NCBI RefSeq assembly: GCF_000708595.2
Contig: NZ_JARP01000001.1
Coordinates: 496,001 to 560,000, forward strand
Direction of reading: 5' to 3'
Length of the DNA: 64,000 nt
DNA from: Flavobacterium sp. KJJ
GTDB lineage: Bacteria; Bacteroidota; Bacteroidia; Flavobacteriales; Flavobacteriaceae
Each line of letters opens with the position of its first letter. Positions within the stretch are counted from its first letter, which is position 1. Positions 16,346 through 25,174 of this stretch are shown piece after piece. A program made the position numbers and the translations under genes. The notes under the pieces were generated by a model that saw nothing but the letters and a program-made list of their open reading frames with translations, ran no database searches and was not told the origin of the DNA.

Positions 16346-17395
16346 ATGAAGTTGTATCATAATCTTTCACAAATAAGCTTTCTAAAAAAAAGTTATGCGT
16401 TTAAATTTTTGTTTGTAGCTTTTATAGGTATTCATATTCCTTTGGTCGGAATTTTATTTTTTGTGCTTTATTCAAGTCATACTATTTCGCCAACTTCTAT
16501 TTTAGTTTTCTCTCTCATTATGACTTTGCTGGCAACTTTGGTAACTCTTTTGGTATTAAACCAATTGATTAAGCCTATTGCTGTTGCCTCAAAATCATTA
16601 GACGATTATAGAAACAATCGAAAATTATCTGTTTTGCCTACGGAATATACGGACGAAGCAGGTTTGCTGATGTGTAATATTCAGGAATCTATATATGAAT
16701 CTGAAAGTTTTATAAATGAAAAACAGGATTTGATTTATATGCTTTCGCATGATTTGAAAAATTTTGCCGGAAATCCGCAAGGTTTGGCACAATTAATATT
16801 AAGTGAGAACCCATCAGAATCTGTAAAGCATTTAGCCGAGTTAATTTGCGAATCGACCAATCTTCAATTCCGATACATAGAAAATTTTATCAAACTATTA
16901 AAAGAACAGGATCAGGTTGTAAAATTAAATCCGGAAGCAAAACTTGTTAATTTTTCAAATATTGTACCTTTTATTAATGAGCAAGTCGAACAGCGACTGA
17001 TTGATAAAAACATAAATATGAATTTAAGTTTAGAAACAACTGAAGCTAAACTTAGAATTGATGAGGGATTGCTAGTTCAGGTTTTAGTAAATTTAATCAG
17101 CAACGCTATTAAATTCTCTTATTTTGACAGTGAAATTAAAGTCCGAATTTATAACGAAGATTCTAAATTAATTATAACAGTTGCTGACAAAGGAATTGGT
17201 TTTAATAAAGATCAGATTGAAGAATTATTCAAAAAATTCACCAAAATGAGCCGACTAGGAACTGCAAATGAACTTTCAACCGGAATTGGTCTTTACTTGT
17301 GCAAAAAAATCATCGAAAGAAATAAAGGCGATCTTAGTGCTAAAAGCGAAGGTAAAAATAGAGGAGCCGAATTTAAAATTGAATTTGAGGTATAG
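16346..17395 (+). CDS. Sensor histidine kinase, orphan
   Basis: 349 residues with two membrane helices (about 18-42 and 48-72), almost no periplasmic loop, and a HAMP-like segment. The phosphoacceptor is His135 in MLSHDLKNFAG, and the ATPase boxes are VNLISNAIKFS (N), ADKGIGF (G1) and STGIGLYLCKK (G2). The tiny external loop suggests it senses a membrane or cytoplasmic signal. No response regulator lies on either side, so its partner is elsewhere on the chromosome. Confidence 0.9.
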   Translation: MKLYHNLSQISFLKKSYAFKFLFVAFIGIHIPLVGILFFVLYSSHTISPTSILVFSLIMTLLATLVTLLVLNQLIKPIAVASKSLDDYRNNRKLSVLPTEYTDEAGLLMCNIQESIYESESFINEKQDLIYMLSHDLKNFAGNPQGLAQLILSENPSESVKHLAELICESTNLQFRYIENFIKLLKEQDQVVKLNPEAKLVNFSNIVPFINEQVEQRLIDKNINMNLSLETTEAKLRIDEGLLVQVLVNLISNAIKFSYFDSEIKVRIYNEDSKLIITVADKGIGFNKDQIEELFKKFTKMSRLGTANELSTGIGLYLCKKIIERNKGDLSAKSEGKNRGAEFKIEFEV

Positions 17396-17401
17396 TTTTT
17401 T

Positions 17402-17440
17402 TTTAGGAGTTGCTAAGGTTCTGAGTTGCTAAGATTAAAA
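17402..17440. repeat. Half-copy of the CTAAG-word repeat
   Basis: GTTGCTAAGGTTCTGAGTTGCTAAGATT lies after the kinase stop. It matches one arm of the elements at 17938 and 57738, without a second arm nearby. Confidence 0.5.
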
Positions 17441-17459
17441 TGAGAAAATTCAGTTTGTT

Positions 17460-17870
17460 TTAAAAAGCGGTATTTCTTAATAACGTAGGTTTTCCATCTA
17501 CACACCCAACTCCGGCGGGTGGCGAGACAATATCACAGGTCGAAAAAATATTCCATTTTACATTAAATGCTACTCTTGCATCAGTATAGGTTTTTACTTT
17601 AGCTAAAAATTCGGCTGTGTTTATTTTTTTAGAATAAACAATAAATTTTTCTGGTCCACCGCATGCTTTTGCGCCAATTGCAGTAAAATCCCAATCTTTT
17701 GAATCTGTACAGGTTTCTGAATTAACTTTAGAAAGCGTTACAATTTCCTGATACATTTTTTCTAATTGTTGCATGTCATTTTCTTTAGCATCAGAATTAT
17801 CAATGCGGTCATTACTGCACGAAACAAAAAACAGACAAAGAGTTGTTAGTATAAAACTTAATTTTTTCAT
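17460..17870 (-). CDS. Lipoprotein, unknown
   Basis: The start chosen is the ATG at 17870, because it begins a lipoprotein signal (MKKLSFILTTLCLFFVSC, Cys18); an upstream in-frame ATG at 17900 adds ten unlikely residues. The mature ~118 residues contain four further cysteines, in SETCTDS, AKACGGPE, FSTCDI and GVGCVDG, suggesting two disulfides in the periplasm. The DWDFTAIGAKACGGP segment is one I associate with small Bacteroidota lipoproteins of no known function. Confidence 0.7.
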   Translation of the reverse strand: MKKLSFILTTLCLFFVSCSNDRIDNSDAKENDMQQLEKMYQEIVTLSKVNSETCTDSKDWDFTAIGAKACGGPEKFIVYSKKINTAEFLAKVKTYTDARVAFNVKWNIFSTCDIVSPPAGVGCVDGKPTLLRNTAF

Positions 17871-17937
17871 GGTTAGTAATTGAAGGTTAGTTTTATACAT
17901 AGATGTATAAATCCAAAAATGGTTGCGTGGATTTTTT

Positions 17938-18027
17938 TAAAGATGCTAAGGTTCTGAGATTCTAAGACGCTGAGATTAAAAAAAAACTTAGAATCTCAGA
18001 ACCTGAGTATCTTAGTATCTTAGAAAG
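17938..18027. repeat. Intergenic CTAAG-word inverted repeat
   Basis: AGGTTCTGAGATTCTAAG (17949-17966) is a perfect 18-bp complement of 17987-18004, with further imperfect pairing outside (GCTAAG with CTTAG). It abuts the end of the aldo/keto reductase gene and could end its transcript. Confidence 0.7.
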
Positions 18028-19014
18028 CTACCATAAATGATGTATTGAAGGTTTTATATATTCTTCATAAATTGCATTCATAGCTGCAATCTTCTCAGAA
18101 GTTAATTTGGGTAAATCATAAACCGATAAATTAGACTCAACGTGACTTGCTTTCGAAGCACCTGGAATTATGCAGCTTATATCTTGAAAACTTAAAATCC
18201 ACTGCAAGGCAATAGGAGCAAGGTTTGGAGTTTCAGGAAATAAAGCTTTTAGTTTTTCAACGGCTTTTAAACCTAATTCATAATCAATTCCAGAGAAAGT
18301 TTCTCCTTTATCAAAAGCATCTCCGTTTCTATTGAAGTTGCGATGATCCTGCGAATCAAAAGTTGTTTTTGCATCAAATTTACCAGTTAAAAGTCCGCTT
18401 GCTAAAGGAACTCTGGCAATAATTCCAATGTCTTTTTTTCTAGCTTCGGAGAAAAATAATTGCGACGGGCGCTGACGAAATAAATTAAAAATAATTTGAA
18501 CTGTCGTTACATTCGAATATTCGATTGCTTTTAATGCTTCTTCGACTTTTTCTACACTTACGCCCAGATTCAAAATTTTGCCCTGATCTTTTAACCGGTC
18601 GAATAATTCAAAAATTTCAGGTCGGTAAAAAACTTCAGTAGGAGGGCAGTGCAGCTGAATTAAGTCCAAAGTTTCTAATCCCATCCTTTTTAAACTGTCT
18701 TCAATATATTTTTGAAGCAATTTTGGCTGATAGCCTTCACTCACATGCGGATTAATAAAACGGCCGCATTTTGTAGCTACGTAAATACGCTCAGATCGCG
18801 AGCGAACAACGCGTCCCACGGCAGTTTCGCTTAAACCATTTTCATAAACATCAGCAGTGTCAATAAAATTAACACCATTATCAATTGCAGTATGAATAAG
18901 CTCATCTGCAGTTTTATCATTAAAACCTGATCCCCATTTTCCTCCAACTTGCCAAGTGCCAAGTGAAATTTCAGAGATAGTAAAGTTCGTTTTTCCTAGT
19001 TTTCTGTAGAGCAT
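18028..19014 (-). CDS. Aldo/keto reductase
   Basis: 328 residues, a TIM-barrel NADPH-dependent oxidoreductase. The catalytic tetrad can be read as Asp and Tyr in FIDTADVYENG, Lys in VATKCG and His in IQLHCPP; the cofactor end GASKASHVESNL is typical. It belongs to the broad YajO/Tas-like branch, so the carbonyl substrate is not predictable. It stands alone, flanked on both sides by intergenic repeat elements. Confidence 0.88.
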   Translation of the reverse strand: MLYRKLGKTNFTISEISLGTWQVGGKWGSGFNDKTADELIHTAIDNGVNFIDTADVYENGLSETAVGRVVRSRSERIYVATKCGRFINPHVSEGYQPKLLQKYIEDSLKRMGLETLDLIQLHCPPTEVFYRPEIFELFDRLKDQGKILNLGVSVEKVEEALKAIEYSNVTTVQIIFNLFRQRPSQLFFSEARKKDIGIIARVPLASGLLTGKFDAKTTFDSQDHRNFNRNGDAFDKGETFSGIDYELGLKAVEKLKALFPETPNLAPIALQWILSFQDISCIIPGASKASHVESNLSVYDLPKLTSEKIAAMNAIYEEYIKPSIHHLW

Positions 19015-19025
19015 AATTTTTTTTT

Positions 19026-19131
19026 TTGAGGTTCAAAGGTATAATGGACAAAGGTTCAAAGTTTTTTAAGGTTTTAAAGAACTTATTTCTGTTTCTGAAC
19101 CTTTGTAACTTTGAACCTTTGTTCCTCTTTT
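19026..19131. repeat. Intergenic AAAGGTTC-word inverted repeat
   Basis: CAAAGGTTCAAAGTT (19049-19063) is perfectly complementary to 19107-19121, with more of the same words outside. It lies between cysM and the reductase gene and ends next to the cysM stop. Confidence 0.68.
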
Positions 19132-20019
19132 TCAGTCAAATAAATCCGAAGACAAATAACGATCACCACGATCACAAATGACAGCTACAATAACGCCAGA
19201 TTCTAATTTTTCGGCAATTTTTAGGGCAACTGCTACAGAGCCACCACTGCTCATTCCGGCGAAAACGCCTTCTTCTAGTGCTAGTCTTTTGGTCATTTCG
19301 CGGGCTTCCTCTTCGCTTACATCAATAACAGTATCCACTTTTGATGCGTCAAATATTTTAGGTAAATATTCCTGAGGCCATTTTCGAATTCCAGGAATCT
19401 GAGATCCATCGCTTGGCTGCGCGCCCACGATTTGAATTGCTGGATTTTTTTCTTTTAAATAAGTCGAAGTTCCAATAATTGTTCCTGTTGTCCCCATAGC
19501 CGAAACAAAGTGAGTTACGGTTCCTTCGGTATCATTCCAAATTTCTGGTCCAGTTGTTTTATAATGCGCTTTCCAATTGTCGTGATTCGCAAACTGATTT
19601 AACATGATGTAACCGCCCTCTGCCACTTTTTTGTCGGCATAGTCACGTGAACCAATAATTCCGTCTTCAGCAGGCGTTAAAATAACTGTAGCGCCATAAG
19701 CACGCATGGTTTGTGTTCTTTCTTTTGTAGAATCTTCGGGTAAAACCAATTCTATTTCGATTTGAAACAATTGCGCAATCATTGCTAAAGCAATTCCGGT
19801 GTTGCCGCTTGTTGCTTCAATAAGTTTGTCTCCTTTTTTAATTTCGCCTCTTTCAAGAGCCGAAGCAATCATGTTATATGCCGCTCTGTCTTTTACGCTT
19901 CCTCCGGGATTGTTTCCTTCGAGTTTGAGCAAAAGTTTTATGTTTTTATTTTTAACCAAATTGACAGTTTCCATCAATGGAGTATTTCCAATTAGGTTTA
20001 GCAATTTCTGTGGACCCAT
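19132..20019 (-). CDS. cysM: Cysteine synthase (O-acetylserine sulfhydrylase)
   Basis: 295 residues, a fold-type II PLP enzyme that makes cysteine from O-acetylserine and sulfide. The PLP lysine is Lys43 in NNPGGSVKDR; the substrate loop EATSGNTGIALA and the phosphate loop MGTTGTIIGTS are intact. The short length and the NNPGGSVKDR form favour CysM over CysK. It begins 1 base after the cysE stop, so the two consecutive steps are co-translated. Confidence 0.92.
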   Translation of the reverse strand: MGPQKLLNLIGNTPLMETVNLVKNKNIKLLLKLEGNNPGGSVKDRAAYNMIASALERGEIKKGDKLIEATSGNTGIALAMIAQLFQIEIELVLPEDSTKERTQTMRAYGATVILTPAEDGIIGSRDYADKKVAEGGYIMLNQFANHDNWKAHYKTTGPEIWNDTEGTVTHFVSAMGTTGTIIGTSTYLKEKNPAIQIVGAQPSDGSQIPGIRKWPQEYLPKIFDASKVDTVIDVSEEEAREMTKRLALEEGVFAGMSSGGSVAVALKIAEKLESGVIVAVICDRGDRYLSSDLFD

Positions 20020-20020
20020 T

Positions 20021-20812
20021 TTATTTTTTTTCTTTTATTTTAACTTCAGTTGTAGTAGTGTTCAGAACGATGGAATCTTCTGGAACCGATTTGGTAATCC
20101 AGGAATTTCCGCCAACAATACTATTTTTTCCGATGACAGTTTCTCCACCCAAAATAGTAGCGTTGGCATAAATACAGACATTCGCTTCTACCGTTGGATG
20201 TCTTTTTGCATTTTTCATTTCTTTGCTTACACTCAAAGCGCCTAAAGTAACGCCTTGATAAATTTTTACGTGTTTTTTGATAACCGTAGTTTCGCCAATA
20301 ACAATTCCTGTTGCGTGATCTATAAAAAAGGGCGACGCAATTTGAGCACCGGCGTGAATATCAGTTCCGGTAATTCTATGTGCATATTCGCTCATTAACC
20401 TGGAAAATAATAATAAATCTAACTTGTATAATTCGTGGCTTAATCTATAAATAGCAATGGCATAAAAACCTGGATATCCTAAATAAACTTCATCAATGCT
20501 GTTTGATGCTGGATCATTTTCTAAAATATATTCGGCATCTTGATTTAATTTTTCTAAAACTCCTGGCAATTTTTCGAGAAACCGATCCCAAATCGATTCG
20601 CATAAATTTTCTGGTTTTTTACAGGCAAGAACCGCAATTTCCTTAAAGCATATTTCGAGTTCATCAATGCTTAAATCTAAATTGGCATTCGAATCAAAAA
20701 GGGTATAGAAAAGTTTCTCGGTAAAATCTTCTGTTTTGGTTTTGATTCCGTAATTTATATTAGAATGGCTTTTTAAAGCCTTAATATTTTGTATGATATT
20801 GTCTTTGGTCAC
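20021..20812 (-). CDS. cysE: Serine O-acetyltransferase (EpsC type)
   Basis: Makes O-acetylserine from serine and acetyl-CoA. The 263-residue protein has an alpha-helical N-terminal half and then a left-handed beta-helix of hexapeptide repeats (about 145-250), with GTDIHAGAQIASPFFIDHATG containing the active-site Asp/His region. It lacks the extreme C-terminal Ile of E. coli CysE that docks into CysK, as in other EpsC-type enzymes. It is first gene of the cysE-cysM pair. Confidence 0.92.
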   Translation of the reverse strand: MTKDNIIQNIKALKSHSNINYGIKTKTEDFTEKLFYTLFDSNANLDLSIDELEICFKEIAVLACKKPENLCESIWDRFLEKLPGVLEKLNQDAEYILENDPASNSIDEVYLGYPGFYAIAIYRLSHELYKLDLLLFSRLMSEYAHRITGTDIHAGAQIASPFFIDHATGIVIGETTVIKKHVKIYQGVTLGALSVSKEMKNAKRHPTVEANVCIYANATILGGETVIGKNSIVGGNSWITKSVPEDSIVLNTTTTEVKIKEKK

Positions 20813-21001
20813 AATTGTAAAATTGAATGGATATTTGAAACGCTAAAAGTAAGGCGTTTTTTGTAAATAAGGACACGAATTAACTAAAGAAATTTTGTAT
20901 TGCCGATTCTATTTGTGATAAATAAAAGAATTATAAATGCTCATTTTTTATATGATTCTTAAGAAGTTAAATGCGTAAATTAGCCAGTAAAATTTATAAA
21001 A

Positions 21002-21703
21002 ATGAAAAACAATTTGACTTTTAAAAGTGCTATTTCTGATCTTGATTTTCCGGAAAGTGAGAAAATTTGGGGCAAATCGATACACGATCCTATTTTAGGG
21101 CTTATAATAAAAGATTTTCCGTCGTTTAATGATAATGACTGCATTGCCGTAAAAGAATTAAATGAATACCGCCAAAAATACATTTCGAATTATTTGTCTA
21201 CAGAAATAGGAGCGCTTTCTGATCTTGAGAAGAGTGTTATTGCTTCCTTAAAAGAAGATAAATCAATAGTGAGTATTATTGAAGATGAAGCAGAAACAAG
21301 AAGTTTTGGTCAAAAAATAGCTGACAAAGTAGCTGACTTTGGCGGAAGCTGGACGTTTATTCTTTCTTTTTTATTTTTTATTGTGCTTTGGATTGGGGCA
21401 AACGTTTATATTTTATTTAATAAAGGTTTTGATCCTTATCCGTTTATTTTGCTGAATTTGATTTTATCCTGTATTGCCGCATTGCAGGCGCCGGTCATTA
21501 TGATGAGCCAAAATCGTCAGGAAGAGAAAGATAGAAATCGTGCAAAAAAAGATTATATGATCAACTTAAAATCAGAATTAGAGATCAGAATGATTCATGA
21601 TAAAATTGATCATTTGATTATGCATCAGCAGCAGGAATTAATCGAAATTCAAAAAGTTCAGATTGAAATGATGAACGATATTTTGAATCAGATCAAAAAA
21701 TAA
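21002..21703 (+). CDS. DUF1003 membrane protein
   Basis: 233 residues with a soluble N-terminal half, two membrane helices (about 110-132 and 143-165) and a basic, coiled-coil-like tail (RQEEKDRNRAKKDY onward). The motif ADKVADFGGSWTFI before the first helix and APVIMMSQNRQ after the second define DUF1003. The biochemical role is unknown. Monocistronic; the next gene is convergent, with a 12-base gap. Confidence 0.88.
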   Translation: MKNNLTFKSAISDLDFPESEKIWGKSIHDPILGLIIKDFPSFNDNDCIAVKELNEYRQKYISNYLSTEIGALSDLEKSVIASLKEDKSIVSIIEDEAETRSFGQKIADKVADFGGSWTFILSFLFFIVLWIGANVYILFNKGFDPYPFILLNLILSCIAALQAPVIMMSQNRQEEKDRNRAKKDYMINLKSELEIRMIHDKIDHLIMHQQQELIEIQKVQIEMMNDILNQIKK

Positions 21704-21715
21704 TTCTTACAAAAA

Positions 21716-22018
21716 TTAGATGTAAAAGTGTTTGTAAAAATAACCGCCAACCATAAAAATCAAGTTGAAGAAAGCTAAATTCCAAACTATTTTTTTATAA
21801 TTTCTCGATCGGTCTAAAAAATACAAAGCCACAAAAATGAAAAATAAAAGCATAGAATAGACCGCCGGATACATATAAAAAGCGGCTAAAAATTCACCTT
21901 TAAAAAGTAAGAATAAAGAACGCTGAAAACCACAGCCTAAACACTCTATTCCGAAGAGGGTTTTGAAGAGGCAAGGGATCATATATTTTTCTAAACTCAC
22001 GGTGATTGTTTTGTGCAA
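21716..22018 (-). CDS. DUF2752 small membrane protein
   Basis: About 88-100 residues. The GIECLGCGFQRSLFLLFKGEF motif, with a Cys-x2-Cys pair before the first membrane helix, is diagnostic of DUF2752; two more hydrophobic segments follow. The start is uncertain: a TTG at 22018, a GTG at 22000 (giving VSLEKYMIPC) and an ATG at 21982 are all in frame. Family comparison would favour the GTG. The function is unknown. Confidence 0.8.
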   Translation of the reverse strand: MHKTITVSLEKYMIPCLFKTLFGIECLGCGFQRSLFLLFKGEFLAAFYMYPAVYSMLLFFIFVALYFLDRSRNYKKIVWNLAFFNLIFMVGGYFYKHFYI

Positions 22019-22078
22019 TTTTACAAAAAAATATTGGATATCGTTTCAAGAGTTGAGAACTGCTATTTTAAAGTTTCA

Positions 22079-22086
22079 TACTTTTG
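22079..22086 (+). promoter_or_regulatory. Complete promoter of the small membrane protein/Smr pair
   Basis: TACTTTTG (22079-22086) has a TTG at 22053-22055, 23 bases upstream. This matches the Bacteroidota -33/-7 plan, and the ATG follows 20 bases later. Confidence 0.65.
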
Positions 22087-22106
22087 AAAACTTATACTTA
22101 AAGAAA

Positions 22107-22292
22107 ATGAAAGCGTTTAAAATTTTAATAATGATTCTTGCTATTTCGGTTGCGTTATATGAGCAGGTTTCTGAAGAAAAAAATATCTATATAATGGTAA
22201 TTGCAATTGTAGTTTTCATGTATGGAATGATGCAGCTGAGTGCAAAAACACCGAGTAAAAATCAAGATAAAGAGGAGCAGGATGTTGACTAA
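22107..22292 (+). CDS. Small membrane protein, unknown
   Basis: 61 residues from the ATG at 22107, chosen because the promoter at 22079-22086 rules out the upstream in-frame start at 21963. Two hydrophobic segments (4-16 and 23-42) are followed by a charged tail ending KNQDKEEQDVD. Its last 11 bases overlap the start of the Smr gene, so the two are translationally coupled. No known family. Confidence 0.65.
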   Translation: MKAFKILIMILAISVALYEQVSEEKNIYIMVIAIVVFMYGMMQLSAKTPSKNQDKEEQDVD

Positions 22293-22833
22293 AGGAGATA
22301 AGGTTTCAGTTTTAGATGAAGCCATAAACGGAACAGTTGTTTCAGTTAAAAACAAGGAAGTTTTGATTGAAACTGAAGATGGATTTATGATGACATTTTT
22401 TGTCAATGAATTGCTTAAAATTCACGATTCCAGTAATTTAATGAATTCTATTAAAAGAATTAATTTAGATGAAATTTCGAAAGAAAAAACAGAGCCAAAA
22501 CCTAGAAGTTTTGTAAAAGAAAAGAAAGATAAACGCGAAATTTCGGCTCCAGAATTTGATTTGCATATCGAAAAGCTAGTTCCAAATAAACGCGGTATGT
22601 CAAATTATGACATTTTAACTTTACAGACTGAAACCGCAAAAAGACACATTGAATTTGCGATCAGAAATCGCATTCCAAAAATTGTTTTTATTCACGGCGT
22701 TGGCGAAGGAATCTTAAAAGCCGAACTTGATTTTTTATTGGGCCGTTATGATGGAATAGATTTTCAAGACGCCAATTATCAGAAATATGGTTTAGGTGCC
22801 ACCGAAGTTTATTTTAGACAAAACAATAAATAA
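22282..22833 (+). CDS. Smr-domain protein (MutS2-like C-terminal domain)
   Basis: 183 residues from the ATG at 22282. An N-terminal small beta-barrel-like segment (LTKGDKVSVLDEAINGTVV, about 1-50) and a Lys-rich linker lead to a Smr domain (about 95-180) with FDLHIEKL and the loop IHGVGEGIL, which carries the HGxG signature of Smr nucleases. Stand-alone Smr proteins cut or bind nucleic acids or stalled-ribosome mRNA; the target here is unknown. It overlaps the upstream small membrane gene by 11 bases. Confidence 0.83.
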   Translation: MLTKGDKVSVLDEAINGTVVSVKNKEVLIETEDGFMMTFFVNELLKIHDSSNLMNSIKRINLDEISKEKTEPKPRSFVKEKKDKREISAPEFDLHIEKLVPNKRGMSNYDILTLQTETAKRHIEFAIRNRIPKIVFIHGVGEGILKAELDFLLGRYDGIDFQDANYQKYGLGATEVYFRQNNK

Positions 22834-22873
22834 GACTGTTTTATAGAGTCTAAATTATTGGATTTAATATATA

Positions 22874-22937
22874 AAAAAACATCCGTTTTTCACTCTAATT
22901 CTTAATAGAAATCAAGTTAAAAAACGGATGTTTTTTT
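22874..22937. terminator. Bidirectional terminator
   Basis: AAAAAACATCCGTTTTT pairs with AAAAACGGATGTTTTTT (22920-22936) across a 29-base loop, between convergent genes. A/T runs flank both sides. Confidence 0.8.
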
Positions 22938-22962
22938 GTAAGAATGAAAAAGCTTTTTTTTA

Positions 22963-23961
22963 CTAAATAACTATTGTTACTGTTCCTAAAACAAAAGTTG
23001 TAGCTAGATTAAAAATACTGTTTCCTTTTTTAAGTTTTGCATTTTTAAGAACAACGGTATGTTTGTAAACATTGTTAGTGTGTGTTGTAGTTACTTCTAT
23101 AATTCCACTTACACTTGCAACACCTGTTTCACCTACCCATGTATCTTTTACTGTAGGAGTCGTTGGCGTTAATGTTACACAATAATAGTCTTTTGGGCTT
23201 GTTGGCAAATTACCATTGTATGTTCTGTAATATAAATTATTTAAAGTTGCAGTTGTGTTTGTGGCCGCATTAATTAAACTTGTTCTAGGTTTGCCAGTTG
23301 GAGTATCTTCATTGATAAATAAAGAAGCTGCATCGAAGTTTTCAAGTACTAATGAATTTGAAAGATTGTTATTGTAAACTTTCTTTTGTTCAGAACAATA
23401 ATCAGCTGTTTCATCTGGAACAGTTACGACAACTGGTGTAACTGATGACAAATAGTCTCCGAAAATATATTCTTTTTCAATTTGTTCTTGTGGTTTTAAA
23501 AACGTAATATTTCTAAAAACAATATTATGACTGTAACCTGTAATTTCAGTATGCCCATCATCTGGTGCTGGTGATTTATAAACTGGCGATGTTGCGATCA
23601 TAATTTTTCCAGATTTTCCAATCCATTCTTCAGTAACATTAGGCGTTTTTGGAGGTATTGTACCACATATGTTTTCTTTTGCTACATTACCGTCATATGC
23701 TCTGTAAACAACACGATAACTGCTATTGTCGATGTCATAGGTTAAGGTGTCGCCTGGGGTAGTAGGATTGTTTTTAATGCTGCCTGAAGGCAATTGCAGA
23801 AGAAGTGATTCCTGTGTCTTAAGTTTATAAATTAAAGTGCTGGTTGTGTCACAACTTGTCGAGGTAACATCTGCAAAATCGATAGTTTCTATAGTTAAGT
23901 CGCCATCATCACAACCGTTTAATAAAAGGCCAAAAAACAAAAGGCATGCATATTTTTTCAT
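22963..23961 (-). CDS. Lipoprotein with an internal duplication, unknown
   Basis: 332 residues with a lipoprotein signal ending at Cys17 (FGLLLNGC). The mature part is two copies of a ~145-residue unit, starting near Cys37 and near residue 188. Each unit runs Cys - YxxY(R)xYxGN - Cys - P(K/T)TPxV - W(I/V)G(K/E)(S/T)G - HxxVxxN, for example TPNVTEEWIGKSGK against TPTVKDTWVGETGV. The matched cysteines suggest one disulfide per repeat. I recognise no family. Its ATG is only 86 bases from the divergent cysteine desulfurase gene. Confidence 0.75.
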   Translation of the reverse strand: MKKYACLLFFGLLLNGCDDGDLTIETIDFADVTSTSCDTTSTLIYKLKTQESLLLQLPSGSIKNNPTTPGDTLTYDIDNSSYRVVYRAYDGNVAKENICGTIPPKTPNVTEEWIGKSGKIMIATSPVYKSPAPDDGHTEITGYSHNIVFRNITFLKPQEQIEKEYIFGDYLSSVTPVVVTVPDETADYCSEQKKVYNNNLSNSLVLENFDAASLFINEDTPTGKPRTSLINAATNTTATLNNLYYRTYNGNLPTSPKDYYCVTLTPTTPTVKDTWVGETGVASVSGIIEVTTTHTNNVYKHTVVLKNAKLKKGNSIFNLATTFVLGTVTIVI

Positions 23962-24034
23962 CGTAATTTTATTTGGGTCAAAAATAGTGAAAAATTTGGC
24001 AAATGATATTTAAGATTAGACAATTGATATTTCA

Positions 24035-24042
24035 TAACTTTG
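24035..24042 (+). promoter_or_regulatory. -7 element abutting the desulfurase start
   Basis: TAACTTTG ends 2 bases before tandem ATG codons at 24045 and 24048, suggesting transcription starts at or next to the start codon. Confidence 0.5.
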
Positions 24043-24047
24043 CAATG

Positions 24048-25172
24048 ATGAAAAAAGTATACCTCGATAACGCCTCTACTACTGCTATACGCCCTGAAGT
24101 TATTCAGGAAATGACCAAAATTATGGCAGAAGATTTTGGTAATCCGTCTTCTACGCATAGTTTTGGCCGTAACGGAAAAACTATTTTAGAACTTTCTAGA
24201 AAAAGTATTGCCAAAAATTTAAATTGTTCTGCACAGGAGATTATTTTTACTTCTGGCGGCACTGAAGCAGATAATTGGATTCTGAGATCTGCTGTTGAAG
24301 ATTTAAAAGTAGAGCGAATTATTACTTCTAAAGTAGAACATCACGCTGTTTTGTATGCTGTTTTGGCTTTACAGGCAGATTATAATATTCAGGTTGATTA
24401 TGTGAAAATTAATTCTGACGGAAGTATCGATTTAACACATTTGTCTAATTTATTGGCAGAAGAAAAAAAGACAATTGTTAGTTTAATGCATGTTAACAAT
24501 GAAACGGGAACTGTTTTAGATCTTGATCGAGTGGGAACAATTTGCAAGCAGTATAATACTTTGTTTCATTCTGATACCATACAATCAGTTGGTAAAACAG
24601 AAATTGATCTGCAAAAAACCGCTGTAGATTTTATTGTAGCAAGTGCACATAAATTTCATGGACCAAAAGGTGTTGGTTTTGCTTTTATTCGCAAAAACTC
24701 TGGTTTACAGCCTTTAATTTTTGGTGGAGAACAAGAAAAAGGACTTCGTGCCGGAACCGAAGCCGTGCATCAAATTGCTGGAATGGCAAAAGCTTTGTCT
24801 CTATCTTATGAGAATTTAGATCGCGAAAGAGAATATATTTCAGGTCTTAAAACCTATCTTATTCAGCAGTTGAAAATTCATTTTCCAGATTTTAGAATCA
24901 TTGGAAAAAGAGACGATTTTTATAATCTTATAAACATTATTTTGCCTTTTTCATCAGATAAAACTTCTATGCTTTTGTTTAGTCTAGACATGAAGGGAAT
25001 TGCAGTTTCGAGGGGAAGCGCCTGCCAATCCGGAAGTATAAAACCATCGCATGTTTTAAAAGAAATGCTTTCGGAGACTGATTTAAAATTACCAAATCTC
25101 CGAATTTCATTTAGTCATTACAACACCAAAGAAGATATCGATTGGTTGATTGAGTGTCTTAAGGTTGTTTAA
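24048..25172 (+). CDS. Cysteine desulfurase (IscS/NifS family)
   Basis: 374 residues from the second of two tandem ATGs; a start at 24003 would put the -7 element inside the gene. A fold-type I PLP enzyme that takes sulfur from cysteine for Fe-S clusters or tRNA thiolation. It has MKKVYLDNASTTA at the start, the PLP lysine in ASAHKFHGPKG, and the catalytic cysteine at about 326 in SRGSACQSG. No iscU, suf or thiI gene is adjacent, so the sulfur acceptor is unknown. Confidence 0.9.
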   Translation: MKKVYLDNASTTAIRPEVIQEMTKIMAEDFGNPSSTHSFGRNGKTILELSRKSIAKNLNCSAQEIIFTSGGTEADNWILRSAVEDLKVERIITSKVEHHAVLYAVLALQADYNIQVDYVKINSDGSIDLTHLSNLLAEEKKTIVSLMHVNNETGTVLDLDRVGTICKQYNTLFHSDTIQSVGKTEIDLQKTAVDFIVASAHKFHGPKGVGFAFIRKNSGLQPLIFGGEQEKGLRAGTEAVHQIAGMAKALSLSYENLDREREYISGLKTYLIQQLKIHFPDFRIIGKRDDFYNLINIILPFSSDKTSMLLFSLDMKGIAVSRGSACQSGSIKPSHVLKEMLSETDLKLPNLRISFSHYNTKEDIDWLIECLKVV

Positions 25173-25174
25173 AG

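Noticed and set aside
19799..20245. A 148-residue rightward ORF across the cysM/cysE junction
   Set aside because: It is antisense to two conserved enzymes and has no supporting features.
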